From Limnoperna fortunei (taxonomy: Eukaryota; Mollusca; Bivalvia; Mytilida; Modiolidae), in NCBI GenBank assembly GCA_944474755.1, contig OX104122.1:17494641-17558640 (forward strand): 64,000 nucleotides of DNA, in the 5' to 3' direction. Under the pieces are notes generated by a model, which had not been told where the DNA came from, ran no database searches, and was given only the letters and a program-made list of their open reading frames with translations. The position numbers were made by a program, and so were the translations under genes. This document shows positions 11,891-24,200 of the stretch, piece by piece (positions within the stretch are counted from its first letter, which is position 1; each line of letters starts with the position of its first letter).

Positions 11891-14800
11891 TGTTTCTTTA
11901 TTTAGTTTTGTGCAGTTTGTTGACTGTTTCTTTATTTAGTTTTTTACAATTTATTGACTGGTTCTTTATTGAGTTTTATACAGTTTATTGACTGTTTCTT
12001 TATTGATTGAGTTTTGTACAGTTTATTGACTGGTTCTTTATAGAGTTTTGTACAGTTTATTGACTGGTTCTTTATTGAGTTTTGTACAGTTTATTGACTG
12101 GTTCTTTATTGAGTTATGTACAGTTTATTGACTGTTTCTTTATTGAGTTTTGTACAGTTTATTGACAGTTTCTTTATTCAGTTTTGTTCAGTTTATTGAC
12201 TGTTTCTTTATTTAGTTTCGTACAGTTTATTGACTGGTTCTTTATTGAGTTTTGTACAGTTTATTGACTGTTTCTTTATTGATTGAGTTTTGTACAGTTT
12301 ATTGACTGGTTCTTTATAGAATTTTGTACAGTTTATTGACTGATTCTTTATTGAGTTTTGTACAGTTTATTGACTGGTTCTTTATTAGGTTTTGTACAGT
12401 TTATTGACTGGTTCTTTATTTAGTTTTGTACAGTTTATTGACTGGTTCTTTATTGAGTTTTGCACAGTTTATTGACTGTTTCTTTATTTAGTTTCGTACA
12501 GTTTATTGACTGGTTCTTTATTGAGTTTTGTACAGTTTATTGTCTAGTTCTTTATTGAGTTTTGTACAGTTTATTGACTGGTTCTCTATTGATTGAGTTT
12601 TGTATAGTTTATTGACTGGTTCTTTATTTAGTTTCGTACAGTTTATTGACTGGTTCTTTATTGAGTTTTGTACAGTTTATTGACAGGTTCTTTATTGAGT
12701 TTTGTACAGTTTATTGATTGTTTCTTTATTTACAATTGTACAGTTTATTGACTGTTTCTTTATTTAGTTTTGTACAGTTTTTGACTGTTTCTTTATTTAG
12801 TTTTATACAGTTTATTGACTGTTTCTTTATTGAGTTTTGTGGAGTTTATTGACTAGTTCTTTATTGAGTTTTGTACAGTTTATTGCCTGGTTCTTTATTT
12901 AGTTTTGTATAGTTGATTGACTGTTTCTTTATTTAGTTTTGTGCAGTTTATTCACTGTTTCTTTTTTTAGTTTTGTACAGTTTATTGACTGGTTCTTTAT
13001 TCAGTTTTGTACAGTTTATTGACTGTTTCTTTATTTAGTTTTGTACAGTTTATTGACTGTTTCTTTATTGAGTTTTGTATAGTTTATTGACTGTTTCTTT
13101 ATTGAGTTTTGTACAGTTTATTCACTGGTTATTGGTTCAGTTTTGTACAGTTTATTGACTGTTTCTTTATTGATTTTTGTACAGTTTACAGACTGGTTCT
13201 TTATTGAGTTTTGTACAGTTTATTGACTGTTTATTTATTTAGTTTTGTACAGTTTACTCACTGGTTCTTTATTGAGTTGTGTACAGTTTATTGACTGTTT
13301 CTTTTTTGAGTTTTGTACAGTTTATTGACTGGTTCTTTATTGAGTTTTGTACAGTTTATTGACTGTTTCTTTATTGAGTTTGTGCACAATTTATTGACTG
13401 GTTCTTTATTGAGTTTTGTACAGTTTATTGACTGTTTCTTTATTGAGTTTTGTACAGTTTATTGACTGGTGCTTTATTGAGTTTTTTTACAGTTTATTGA
13501 CTGGTTCCTTATTCAGTTTTGTACAGTTTATTGATTGGATCTTTATTGAGTTTTGTACAGTTTATTGATTGGTTGTTTATTAGGTTTTGTACAGTTTATT
13601 GACTGGTTCTTTATTTAGTTTTGTACAGTTTATTGACTGGTTCTTTATTGAGTTTTGTACAGTTTATTGACTGTTTCTTTATTTAGTTTCGTACAGTTTA
13701 TTGACTGGTTCTTTATTGAGTTTTGTACAGTTTATTGACTAGTTCTTTATTGAGTTTTGTACAGTTTATTGACTGGTTCTCTATTGATTGAGTTTTGTAT
13801 AGTTTATTGACTGGTTCTTTATTTAGTTTCGTACAGTTTATTGACTGGTTCTTTATTGAGTTTTGTACAGTTTATTGACTGGTTCTTTATTGAGTTTTGT
13901 ACAGTTTATTGACTGTTTCTTTATTTAGTTTCGTACAGTTTATTGACTGGTTCTTTATTGATTTTTTTTACAGTTTATTGACTAGTTCTTTATTGAGTTT
14001 GTGCACAATTTATTGACTGGTTCTTTATTGAGTTTTGTACAGTTTATTGACTGTTTCTTTATTGAGTTTTGTACAGTTTATTGACTGGTGCTTTATTGAG
14101 TTTTTTACAGTTTATTGACTTGTTCCTTATTCAGTTTTGTACAGTTTATTGATTGGTTCTTTATTAAGTTTTGTACAGTTTATTGACTGGTTCTTTATTT
14201 AGTTTTGTACAGTTTATTGACTGTTTCTTTATTAAGTTTGTGCACAATTTATTGACTGGTTCTTTATTGAGTTTTGTACAGTTTATTGACTGTTTCTTTA
14301 TTGAGTTTTGTACAGTTTATTGACTGGTGCTTTATTGAGTTTTTTACAGTTTATTGACTGGTTCCTTATTCAGTTTTGTACAGTTTATTGATTGGATCTT
14401 TATTGAGTTTTGTACAGTTTATTGATTGGTTCTTTATTAAGTTTTGTACAGTTTATTGACTGGTTCTTTATTTAGTTTTGTGCAGTTTGTTGACTGTTTC
14501 TTTATTTAGTTTTTTACAATTTATTGACTGGTTCTTTATTGAGTTTTATACAGTTTATTGACTGTTTCTTTATTGATTGAGTTTTGTACAGTTTATTGAC
14601 TGGTTCTTTATAGAGTTTTGTACAGTTTATTGACTGGTTCTTTATTGAGTTTTGTACAGTTTATTGACTGGTTCTTTATTGAGTTATGTACAGTTTATTG
14701 ACTGTTTCTTTATTGAGTTTTGTACAGTTTATTGACAGTTTCTTTATTCAGTTTTGTTCAGTTTATTGACTGTTTCTTTATTTAGTTTCGTACAGTTTAT

Positions 14801-17030
14801 TGACTGGTTCTTTATTGAGTTTTGTACAGTTTATTGACTGTTTCTTTATTGATTGAGTTTTGTACAGTTTATTGACTGGTTCTTTATAGAATTTTGTACA
14901 GTTTATTGACTGATTCTTTATTGAGTTTTGTACAGTTTATTGACTGGTTCTTTATTAGGTTTTGTACAGTTTATTGACTGGTTCTTTATTTAGTTTTGTA
15001 CAGTTTATTGACTGGTTCTTTATTGAGTTTTGCACAGTTTATTGACTGTTTCTTTATTTAGTTTCGTACAGTTTATTGACTGGTTCTTTATTGAGTTTTG
15101 TACAGTTTATTGTCTAGTTCTTTATTGAGTTTTGTACAGTTTATTGACTGGTTCTCTATTGATTGAGTTTTGTATAGTTTATTGACTGGTTCTTTATTTA
15201 GTTTCGTACAGTTTATTGACTGGTTCTTTATTGAGTTTTGTACAGTTTATTGACAGGTTCTTTATTGAGTTTTGTACAGTTTATTGATTGTTTCTTTATT
15301 TACAATTGTACAGTTTATTGACTGTTTCTTTATTTAGTTTTGTACAGTTTTTGACTGTTTCTTTATTTAGTTTTATACAGTTTATTGACTGTTTCTTTAT
15401 TGAGTTTTGTGGAGTTTATTGACTAGTTCTTTATTGAGTTTTGTACAGTTTATTGACTGGTTCTTTATTTAGTTTTGTATAGTTGATTGACTGTTTCTTT
15501 ATTTAGTTTTGTGCAGTTTATTCACTGTTTCTTTTTTTAGTTTTGTACAGTTTATTGACTGGTTCTTTATTCAGTTTTGTATAGTTTATTGACTGTTTCT
15601 TTATTTAGTTTTGTACAGTTTATTGACTGTTTCTTTATTGAGTTTTGTATAGTTTATTGACTGTTTCTTTATTGAGTTTTGTACAGTTTATTCACTGGTT
15701 ATTGGTTCAGTTTTGTACAGTTTATTGACTGTTTCTTTATTGATTTTTGTACAGTTTACAGACTGGTTCTTTATTGAGTTTTGTACAGTTTATTGACTGT
15801 TTATTTATTTAGTTTTGTACAGTTTACTCACTGGTTCTTTATTGAGTTGTGTACAGTTTATTGACTGGTTCTTTTTTGAGTTTTGTACAGTTTATTGACT
15901 GGTTCTTTATTGAGTTTTGTACAGTTTATTGACTGTTTCTTTATTGAGTTTGTGCACAATTTATTGACTGGTTCTTTATTGAGTTTTGTACAGTTTATTG
16001 ACTGTTTCTTTATTGAGTTTTGTACAGTTTATTGACTGGTGCTTTATTGAGTTTTTTTACAGTTTATTGACTGGTTCCTTATTCAGTTTTGTACAGTTTA
16101 TTGATTGGATCTTTATTGAGTTTTGTACAGTTTATTGATTGGTTGTTTATTAGGTTTTGTACAGTTTATTGACTGGTTCTTTATTTAGTTTTGTACAGTT
16201 TATTGACTGGTTCTTTATTGAGTTTTGTACAGTTTATTGACTGTTTCTTTATTTAGTTTCGTACAGTTTATTGACTGGTTCTTTATTGAGTTTTGTACAG
16301 TTTATTGACTAGTTCTTTATTGAGTTTTGTACAGTTTATTGACTGTTTCTCTATTGATTGAGTTTTGTATAGTTTATTGACTGGTTCTTTATTTAGTTTC
16401 GTACAGTTTATTGACTGGTTCTTTATTGAGTTTTGTACAGTTTATTGACTGGTTCTTTATTGAGTTTTGTACAGTTTATTGACTGTTTCTTTATTTAGTT
16501 TCGTACAGTTTATTGACTGGTTCTTTATTGATTTTTTTTACAGTTTATTGACTAGTTCTTTATTGAGTTTGTGCACAATTTATTGACTGGTTCTTTATTG
16601 AGTTTTGTACAGTTTATTGACTGTTTCTTTATTGAGTTTTGTACAGTTTATTGACTGGTGCTTTATTGAGTTTTTTACAGTTTATTGACTTGTTCCTTAT
16701 TCAGTTTTGTACAGTTTATTGATTGGTTCTTTATTAAGTTTTGTACAGTTTATTGACTGGTTCTTTATTTAGTTTTGTACAGTTTATTGACTGTTTCTTT
16801 ATTAAGTTTGTGCACAATTTATTGACTGGTTCTTTATTGAGTTTTGTACAGTTTATTGACTGTTTCTTTATTGAGTTTTGTACAGTTTATTGACTGGTGC
16901 TTTATTGAGTTTTTTACAGTTTATTGACTGGTTCCTTATTCAGTTTTGTACAGTTTATTGATTGGATCTTTATTGAGTTTTGTACAGTTTATTGATTGGT
17001 TCTTTATTAAGTTTTGTACAGTTTATTGAC
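11891..17030 (+). repeat. 2,570-bp tandem duplication, nearly identical copies
   Basis: Copy 1 (about 11,891-14,460) and copy 2 (about 14,461-17,030) keep an offset of 2,570 bp throughout. Matching markers are TTTAGTTTTGTGCAG at 11901/14471, TTGTCTAG near 12541/15111, TTCACTGGTTATTGG at 13121/15691 and TTAAGTTTGTGCAC at 14232/16802. Reading both copies side by side I found four substitutions: near 12885 (TTGCCTGG versus TTGACTGG), 13010 (TACAG versus TATAG), 13297 (CTGTTT versus CTGGTT) and 13775 (CTGG versus CTGT). That is about 99.8% identity by hand count, so the duplication is recent or was homogenised recently. Confidence 0.9.
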
Positions 17031-18424
17031 TGGTTCTTTATTTAGTTTTGTACAGTTTATTGACTGTTTCTTTATTGAGTTTTGTACAGTTTATTGACTG
17101 TTTCTTTATTGAGTTTTGTACAGTTTATTCACTGGTTATTGGTTCAGTTTTGTACAGTTTATTGACTGTTTCTTTATTGAGTTTTGTACAGTTTACAGAC
17201 TGGTTCTTTATTGAGTTTTGTACAGTTTATTGATTGTTTATTTATTTAGTTTTGTACAGTTTACTCACTGGTTCTTTATTGAGTTGTGTACAGTTTATTG
17301 ACTGTTTCTTTTTTGAGTTTTGTACAGTTTATTGACTGGTTCTTTATTGAGTTTTGTGCAGTTTATTGACTGTTTCTTTACTGAGTTTGTGCACAATTTA
17401 TTGACTGGTTCTTTATTGAGTTTTGCACAGTTTATTGACTGTTTCTTTATTGAGTTTTGTACAGTTTATTGACTGGTGTTTTATTGAGTTTTTTACAGTT
17501 TATTGACTGGTTCCTTATTCAGTTTTGTACAGTTTATTGATTGGATCTTTATTGAGTTTTGTACAGTTTATTGATTGGTTCTTTATTAAGTTTTGTACAG
17601 TTTATTGACTGGTTCTTTATTTAGTTTTGTACAGTTTATTGACTGGTTCTTTATTGAGTTTTGTACAGTTTATTGACATTTTCTTTATTTAGTTTCGTAC
17701 AGTTTATTGACTGGTTCTTCATTGAGTTGTGTACAGTTTATTGACTAGTTCTTTATTGAGTTTTGTACAGTTTATTGACTGGTTCTCTATTGATTGAGTT
17801 TTGTATAGTTTATTGACTGGTTCTTTATTTAGTTTCGTACAGTTTATTGACTGGTTCTTTATTGAGTTTTGTACAGTTTATTGACTGGTTCTTTATTGAG
17901 TTTTGTACAGTTTATTGACTGTTTCTTTATTTAGTTTCGTACAGTTTATTGACTGGTTCTTTATTGAGTTTTTTTACAGTTTATTGACTAGTTCTTTATT
18001 GAGTTTGTGCACAATTTATTGACTGGTTCTTTATTGAGTTTTGTACAGTTTATTGACTGTTTCTTTATTGAGTTTTGTACAGTTTATTGACTGGTGCTTT
18101 ATTGAGTTTTTTACAGTTTATTGACTTGTTCCTTATTCAGTTTTGTACAGTTTATTGATTGGTTCTTTATTGAGTTTTGTACAGTTTATTGATTGGTTCT
18201 TTATTCAGTTTTGTACAGTTTATTGACTGGTTCTTTATTGAGTTTTGTACAGTTTATTGACTGTTTCTTTATTGAGTTTTGTACAGTTTATTGACTGGTT
18301 CTTTATTGAGTTTTGTACAGTTTATTGACTGTTTCTTTATTGAATTTTGTACAGTTTATTGACTGTTTCTTTATTGATTTTGTGCACAATTTATTGACTG
18401 GTTCTTTATTGAGTTTTGTACAGT
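17031..18424 (+). repeat. SB1 3' segment, copied at 45,400-46,793
   Basis: This stretch matches 45,400-46,793 at a constant offset of 28,369 bp. The paired markers are TTCACTGGTTATTGG at 17128/45497, the open frames starting at 17048/45417, and GATTTTGTGCAC with GTGCAC at 18382/46751. The offset also holds upstream to 16802/45171. It marks where SB1 and SB3 end alike, and frames the 28.4 kb of SB2 plus SB3. Confidence 0.85.
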
Positions 18425-18440
18425 TTATTGACTTGTTCTT
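18400..18440 (+). other. SB1/SB2 junction
   Basis: At about 18,425 the sequence jumps from the GTGCACAA-type context (as at 46,751, where it continues with GACTGGTTC monomers) to the zone-A context GACTTGTTCTTTAATGAG found at about 7,161 and 5,300. The two sides join in register within a normal monomer, as expected of unequal exchange or a break-and-copy event between misaligned copies. The exact base cannot be set, because both parents share the bases around it. Confidence 0.8.
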
Positions 18441-21252
18441 TAATGAGTTTTGGACAGTTTATTGACTGGTTCTTTATTTAGTTTTGTACAGTTTATCGAC
18501 TGATTCTTTATTGAGTTTTGTACAGTTTATGGACTGGTTCTTTATTGAGTTTTGTATAGTTTATTGACTGGTTCTTTATTCAGTTTTGTACAGTTTACTG
18601 ACTGGTTCTTTATTGAGTTTGAGTACAATTTATTGACTGGTTCTTTATTGAGTTTTGTACAGTTTATTGACTGGTTCTTTATTGAGTTTTGTACAGTTTA
18701 TTGACGGTTCTTTATTGAGTTTTCTACAGTTTATTGATTGGTTCTTTATTGAGTTTTGTACAGTTTATTGAGTGTTTCTTTATTGAGTATTGTACAGTTT
18801 ATTGACCGGTTTTTTATTGAGTTTTGTACAGTTTATTGACTTGTTCTTTATTTAGTTTTGTACAGTTTATTGACTGGTTCTTTGTTGAGTTTTGTACAGT
18901 TTATGGACTGGTTCTTTATTGAGTTTTGTATAGTTTATTGACTGGTTCTTTATTCAGTTTTGTACAGTTTATTGACTGGTTCTTTATTGAGTTTGAGTAC
19001 AATTTATTGACTGGTTCTTTATTGAGTTTTGTACAGTATATTGACTGGTTCTTTATTGAGTTTTGAACAGTTTATTGACGGGTTCTTTATTGAGTTTCTT
19101 TATTGAGTTTTGTACAGTATATTCACTGTTTCTTTATTGAGTTTTGTACAGTTTATTGACAGGTTCTTTATTGAGTTTTGTACAGTTTATTGACTGTTTC
19201 TTTATTTACTTTTGTACAGTTTATTGACTGTTTCTTTATTTGGTTTTGTACAGTTTATTGGCTGTTTCTTTATTGAGTTTTGTACAGTTTATTGACTGTT
19301 TCTTGATTTATTTTTGTACAGTTTATTCACTGTTTCTTTAGTGAGTTTTGTACAGTTTATTGACTGGTTCTTTATTGAGTTTTGTACAGTTTATTGACTG
19401 TTTCTTTATTGATTTTTATACAGTTTCTTGACTAGTTCTTTATTGAGTTTTGTACAGTTTATTGACTGGTTCTCTGTTGTTTGAGTTTTGTACAGTTTAT
19501 TGACTGGTTCTTTATTGAGTTTTGTACAGTTTATTGACTGGTTCTTTATTGAGTTTTGTACAGTTTATTGACTGGTTCTCCGTTGTTTGAGTTTTGTACA
19601 GTTTATTGACTGGTTCTTTATTGAGTTTTGTACAGTTAATTGACTGGTTCTTTATTGAGTTTTGTACAGTTTATTGACTGGTTCTTTATTGAGTTTTGTA
19701 CTGTTTATTGATTGGTTTTTTATTCAGTTTTGTACAATTTATTGACTGGTTCTTTATTGAGTTTTGTCAGTTTATTGACTGGTTCTTTATTCAGTTTTGT
19801 ACAGTTGATTGACTTGTTCTTTATTGGGTTTGAGTACAATTTATTGACTGGTTCTTTATTGAGTTTTGTACAGTTTATTGACGGGTTCTTTATTGAGTTT
19901 CTTTATTGAGTTTTATGCAGTATATTCACTGTTTCTTTATTGAGTTTTGTACAGTTTATTGACAGGTTCTTTATTGAGTTTTGTACAGTGTATTGATTGG
20001 TTCTTTATTGAGTTTTGTACAGTTTATTGACTGGTTCTTTATTGAGTTTTGAACAGTTTATTGACGGGTTCTTTATTGAGTTTCTTTATTGAGTTTTGTA
20101 CAGTATATTCACTGTTTCTTTATTGAGTTTTGTACAGTTTATTGACAGGTTCTTTATTGAGTTTTGTACAGTTTATTGACTGTTTCTTTATTTACTTTTG
20201 TACAGTTTATTGACTGTTTTTTATTTGGTTTTGTACAGTTTATTGGCTGTTTCTTTATTGAGTTTTGTACAGTTTATTGACTGTTTTGTACAGTTTATTG
20301 ACTGGTGCTTTATTGAGTTTTTTACAGTTTATTGACTTGTTCCTTATTCAGTTTTGTACAGTTTATTGATTGGTTCTTTATTGAGTTTTGTACAGTTTAT
20401 TGATTGGTTCTTTATTAAGTTTTGTACAGTTTATTGACTGGTTCTTTATTGAGTTTTGTACAGTTTATTGACTGGTTCTTTATTCAGTTTTGTACAGTTT
20501 ATTGACTGTTTCTTTATTGAGTTTTGTACAGTTTATTGACTGGTTCTTTATTGAGTTTTGTACAGTTTATTGACTGTTTCTTTATTGAGTTTTGTACAGT
20601 TTATTGACTGTTTCTTTATTGAGTTTGTGCACAATTTATTGACTGGTTCTTTATTGAGTTTTGTACAGTTTATTGACTGGTTCTTTATTGAGTTTTGTAC
20701 AGTTTATTGACTGTTTCTTTATTGAGTTTTGTACAGTTTATTGACTGGTTCTTTATTGAGTTTTGTACAGTTTATTGACTGGTTCTTTATTGAGTTTTGT
20801 ACAGTTTATTGACAGGTTCATTATTGAGTTTGTGCACAGTTTACTGACTAGTTCTTTATTGAGTTTTGTACAGGTTTATTGACTGGTTCTTTATTTAGTT
20901 TTGTATAGTTGATTGACTGTTTCTTTATTTAGTTTTGTGTAGTTTATTCACTGTTTCTTTTTTTAGTTTTGAACAGTTTATTGACTGGTTCTTTATTCAG
21001 TTTTGTATAGTCTATTGACTGTTTCTTTATTTAGTTTTGTACAGTTTATTGACTGTTTCTTTATTGAGTTTTGTACAGTTTAGTGACTGTTTCTTTATTG
21101 AGTGTTGTACAGTTTATTGACTGGTTCTTTGTTCAGTTTTGTACAGTTTATTGTTTATTGACTGGTTCCTTATTGAGTTTTGTACAGTTTATTGACTGGT
21201 TCTTTATTAAGTTTTGTACAGTTTATTGACTGGTTCTTTATTGAGTTTTGTA

Positions 21253-24200
21253 CATTTTATTGACTGGTTCCGTATTCAGTTTTGTACAGTTTATTGACTG
21301 TTTCTTTACTGCGTTTAGTACAGTTTATTGACTGGTTCTTTATTGAGTTTTGTACAGTTTATTGATTGGTTAATTATTGAGTTTTGTACAGTTTATTGAC
21401 TGGTTCCGTATTCAGTTTTGTACAGTTTATTGACTGTTTCTTTACTGCGTTTTGTACAGTTTATTGACTGTTTCTTTATTTAGTTTCGTACAGTTTATTG
21501 ACTGGTTCTTTATTGAGTTTTGTACAGTTTATTGACTAGGTCTTTATTGAGTTTTGTGCAGTTTATTGACTGGTTCTCTATTGATTGAGTTTTGTATAGT
21601 TTATTGACTGGTTCTTTATTTAGTTTCGTACAGTTTATTGACTGGTTCTTTATTGAGGTTTGTACAGTTTATTGACTGGTTCTTTATTGAGTTTGTACAG
21701 ATTATTGACTGTTTTGTACAGTTTATTGACTGGTGCTTTATTGAGTTTTTTACAATTTATTGACTTGTTCCTTATTCAGTTTTGTACAGTTTATTGATTG
21801 GTTCTTTATTGAGTTTTGTACAGTTTATTGATTGGTTCTTTATTAAGTTTTGTACAGTTTATTGACTGGTTCTTTATTGAGTTTTGTACAGTTTATTGAC
21901 TGGTTCTTTATTCAGTTTTGTACAGTTTATTGACTGTTTCTTTATTGAGTTTTGTACAGTTTATTGACTGGTTCTTTATTGAGTTTTGTACAGTTTATTG
22001 ACTGTTTCTTTATTGAATTTTGTACAGTTTATTGACTGTTTCTTTATTGAGTTTTGTACAGTTTATTGACTGGTTCTTTATTGAGTTTTGTACAGTTTAT
22101 TGACAGGTTCATTATTGAGTTTGTGCACAGTTTACTGACTAGTTCTTTATTGAGTTTTGTACAGTTTATTGACTGGTTCTTTATTGAGTTTTGTACAGTT
22201 TATTGACTGGTTCTTTATTGAGTTTTGTACAGTTTATTGACTGTTTCTTTATTGAGTTTTGTACAGTTTATTGACTGGTTCTTTATTGAGTTTTGTACAG
22301 TTTATTGACTGGTTCTTTATTGAGTTTTGTACAGTTTATTGACAGGTTCATTATTGAGTTTGTGCACAGTTTACTGACTAGTTCTTTATTGAGTTTTGTA
22401 CAGTTTATTGACTGGTTCTTTATTTAGTTTTGTATAGTTGATTGACTGTTTCTTTATTTAGTTTTGTGTAGTTTATTCACTGTTTCTTTTTTTAGTTTTG
22501 AACAGTTTATTGACTGGTTCTTTATTCAGTTTTGTATAGTCTATTGACTGTTTCTTTATTTAGTTTTGTACAGTTTATTGACTGTTTCTTTATTGAGTTT
22601 TGTACAGTTTAGTGACTGTTTCTTTATTGAGTGTTGTACAGTTTATTGACTGGTTCTTTGTTCAGTTTTGTACAGTTTATTGTTTATTGACTGGTTCCTT
22701 ATTCAGTTTTGTACAGTTTATTGACTGGTTCTTTATTAAGTTTTGTACAGTTTATTGACTGGTTCTTTATTGAGTTTTGTACATTTTATTGACTGGTTCC
22801 GTATTCAGTTTTGTACAGTTTATTGACTGTTTCTTTACTGCGTTTTGTACAGTTTATTGACTGGTTCTTTATTGAGTTTTGTACAGTTTATTGATTGGTT
22901 AATTATTGAGTTTTGTACAGTTTATTGACTGGTTCTTTTATGAGTTATGTACAGATTATTGACTGTTTCTTTATTGAGTTTTGTATAGTTATTGACTGGT
23001 TCTTTATTGAGTTTTGTACAGTTTATTGATTGGTTAATTATTGAGTTTTGTACAGTTTATTGACTGGTTCTTTTATGAGTTTTGTACAGTTTATTGACTG
23101 GTTCTTTCTTCAGTTTTGTACAGTTTATTGACTGTTTCTTTTTTGAGTTTTGTACAGTTTATTGACTGTTTCTTTATTGAGTTTTGTACAGTTTATTGAC
23201 TGTTTCTTTATTTAGTTTTGTACAGTTTATTGACCGTTTCTTTATTGAGTTTTGTACAGTTTATTGACTGGTTCTTTATTTAGTTTTGTACAGTTTATTG
23301 ACTGTTTCTTTATTTAGTTTTGTGCAGTTTGTTGACTGTTTCTTTATTTAGTTTTTTACAATTTATTGACTGGTTCGTTATTGAGTTTTATACAGTTTAT
23401 TGACTGTTTCTTTATTGATTGAGTTTTGTACAGTTTATTGACTGGTTCTTTATAGAGTTTTGTACAGTTTATTGACTGGTTCTTTATTGAGTTTTGTACA
23501 GTTTATTGACTGGTTCTTTATTGAGTTATGTACAGTTTATTGACTGTTTCTTTATTGAGTTTTGTACAGTTTATTGACAGTTTCTTTATTCAGTTTTGTT
23601 CAGTTTATTGACTGTTTCTTTATTTAGTTTCGTACAGTTTATTGACTGGTTCTTTATTGAGTTTTGTACAGTTTATTGACTGTTTCTTTATTGATTGAGT
23701 TTTGTACAGTTTATTGACTGGTTCTTTATAGAATTTTGTACAGTTTATTGACTGATTCTTTATTGAGTTTTGTACAGTTTATTGACTGGTTCTTTATTAG
23801 GTTTTGTACAGTTTATTGACTGGTTCTTTATTTAGTTTTGTACAGTTTATTGACTGGTTCTTTATTGAGTTTTGCACAGTTTATTGACTGTTTCTTTATT
23901 TAGTTTCGTACAGTTTATTGACTGGTTCTTTATTGAGTTTTGTACAGTTTATTGACTAGTTCTTTATTGAGTTTTGTACAGTTTATTGACTGGTTCTCTA
24001 TTGATTGAGTTTTGTATAGTTTATTGACTGGTTCTTTATTTAGTTTCGTACAGTTTATTGACTGGTTCTTTATTGAGTTTTGTACAGTTTATTGACAGGT
24101 TCTTTATTGAGTTTTGTACAGTTTATTGATTGTTTCTTTATTTACAATTGTACAGTTTATTGACTGTTTCTTTATTTAGTTTTGTACAGTTTTTGACTGT

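Larger units (their letters stand above)
7161..18424 (+). repeat. Superblock 1 (SB1), 11,264 bp
   Basis: The start is set by homology: sequence from 7,161 on matches sequence from 18,425 on at a constant offset of 11,264 bp. The markers are ATCGACTGATTC at 7231/18495, 13-bp short units at 7828/19092, 8631/19895 and 8814/20078, and the GGTTTTTTATTCAG monomer near 8448/19712. The block first carries the last part of the 1.9-kb HOR, then (from about 9.0 kb) a second set of variants: GTGCACAA, TTGGTTAATTATTG, TTCCGTATTCAG and TTTCGTACAG. Its centre contains the 2,570-bp tandem duplication. Confidence 0.8.

Noticed and set aside
13950..13975. T-run near TTGATTTTTTTTACAG as poly(A) tail of a retroelement
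   Set aside because: It is a local expansion of T within a monomer, recurs at HOR offsets (16,520; 44,630), and has no element body or target-site duplication.
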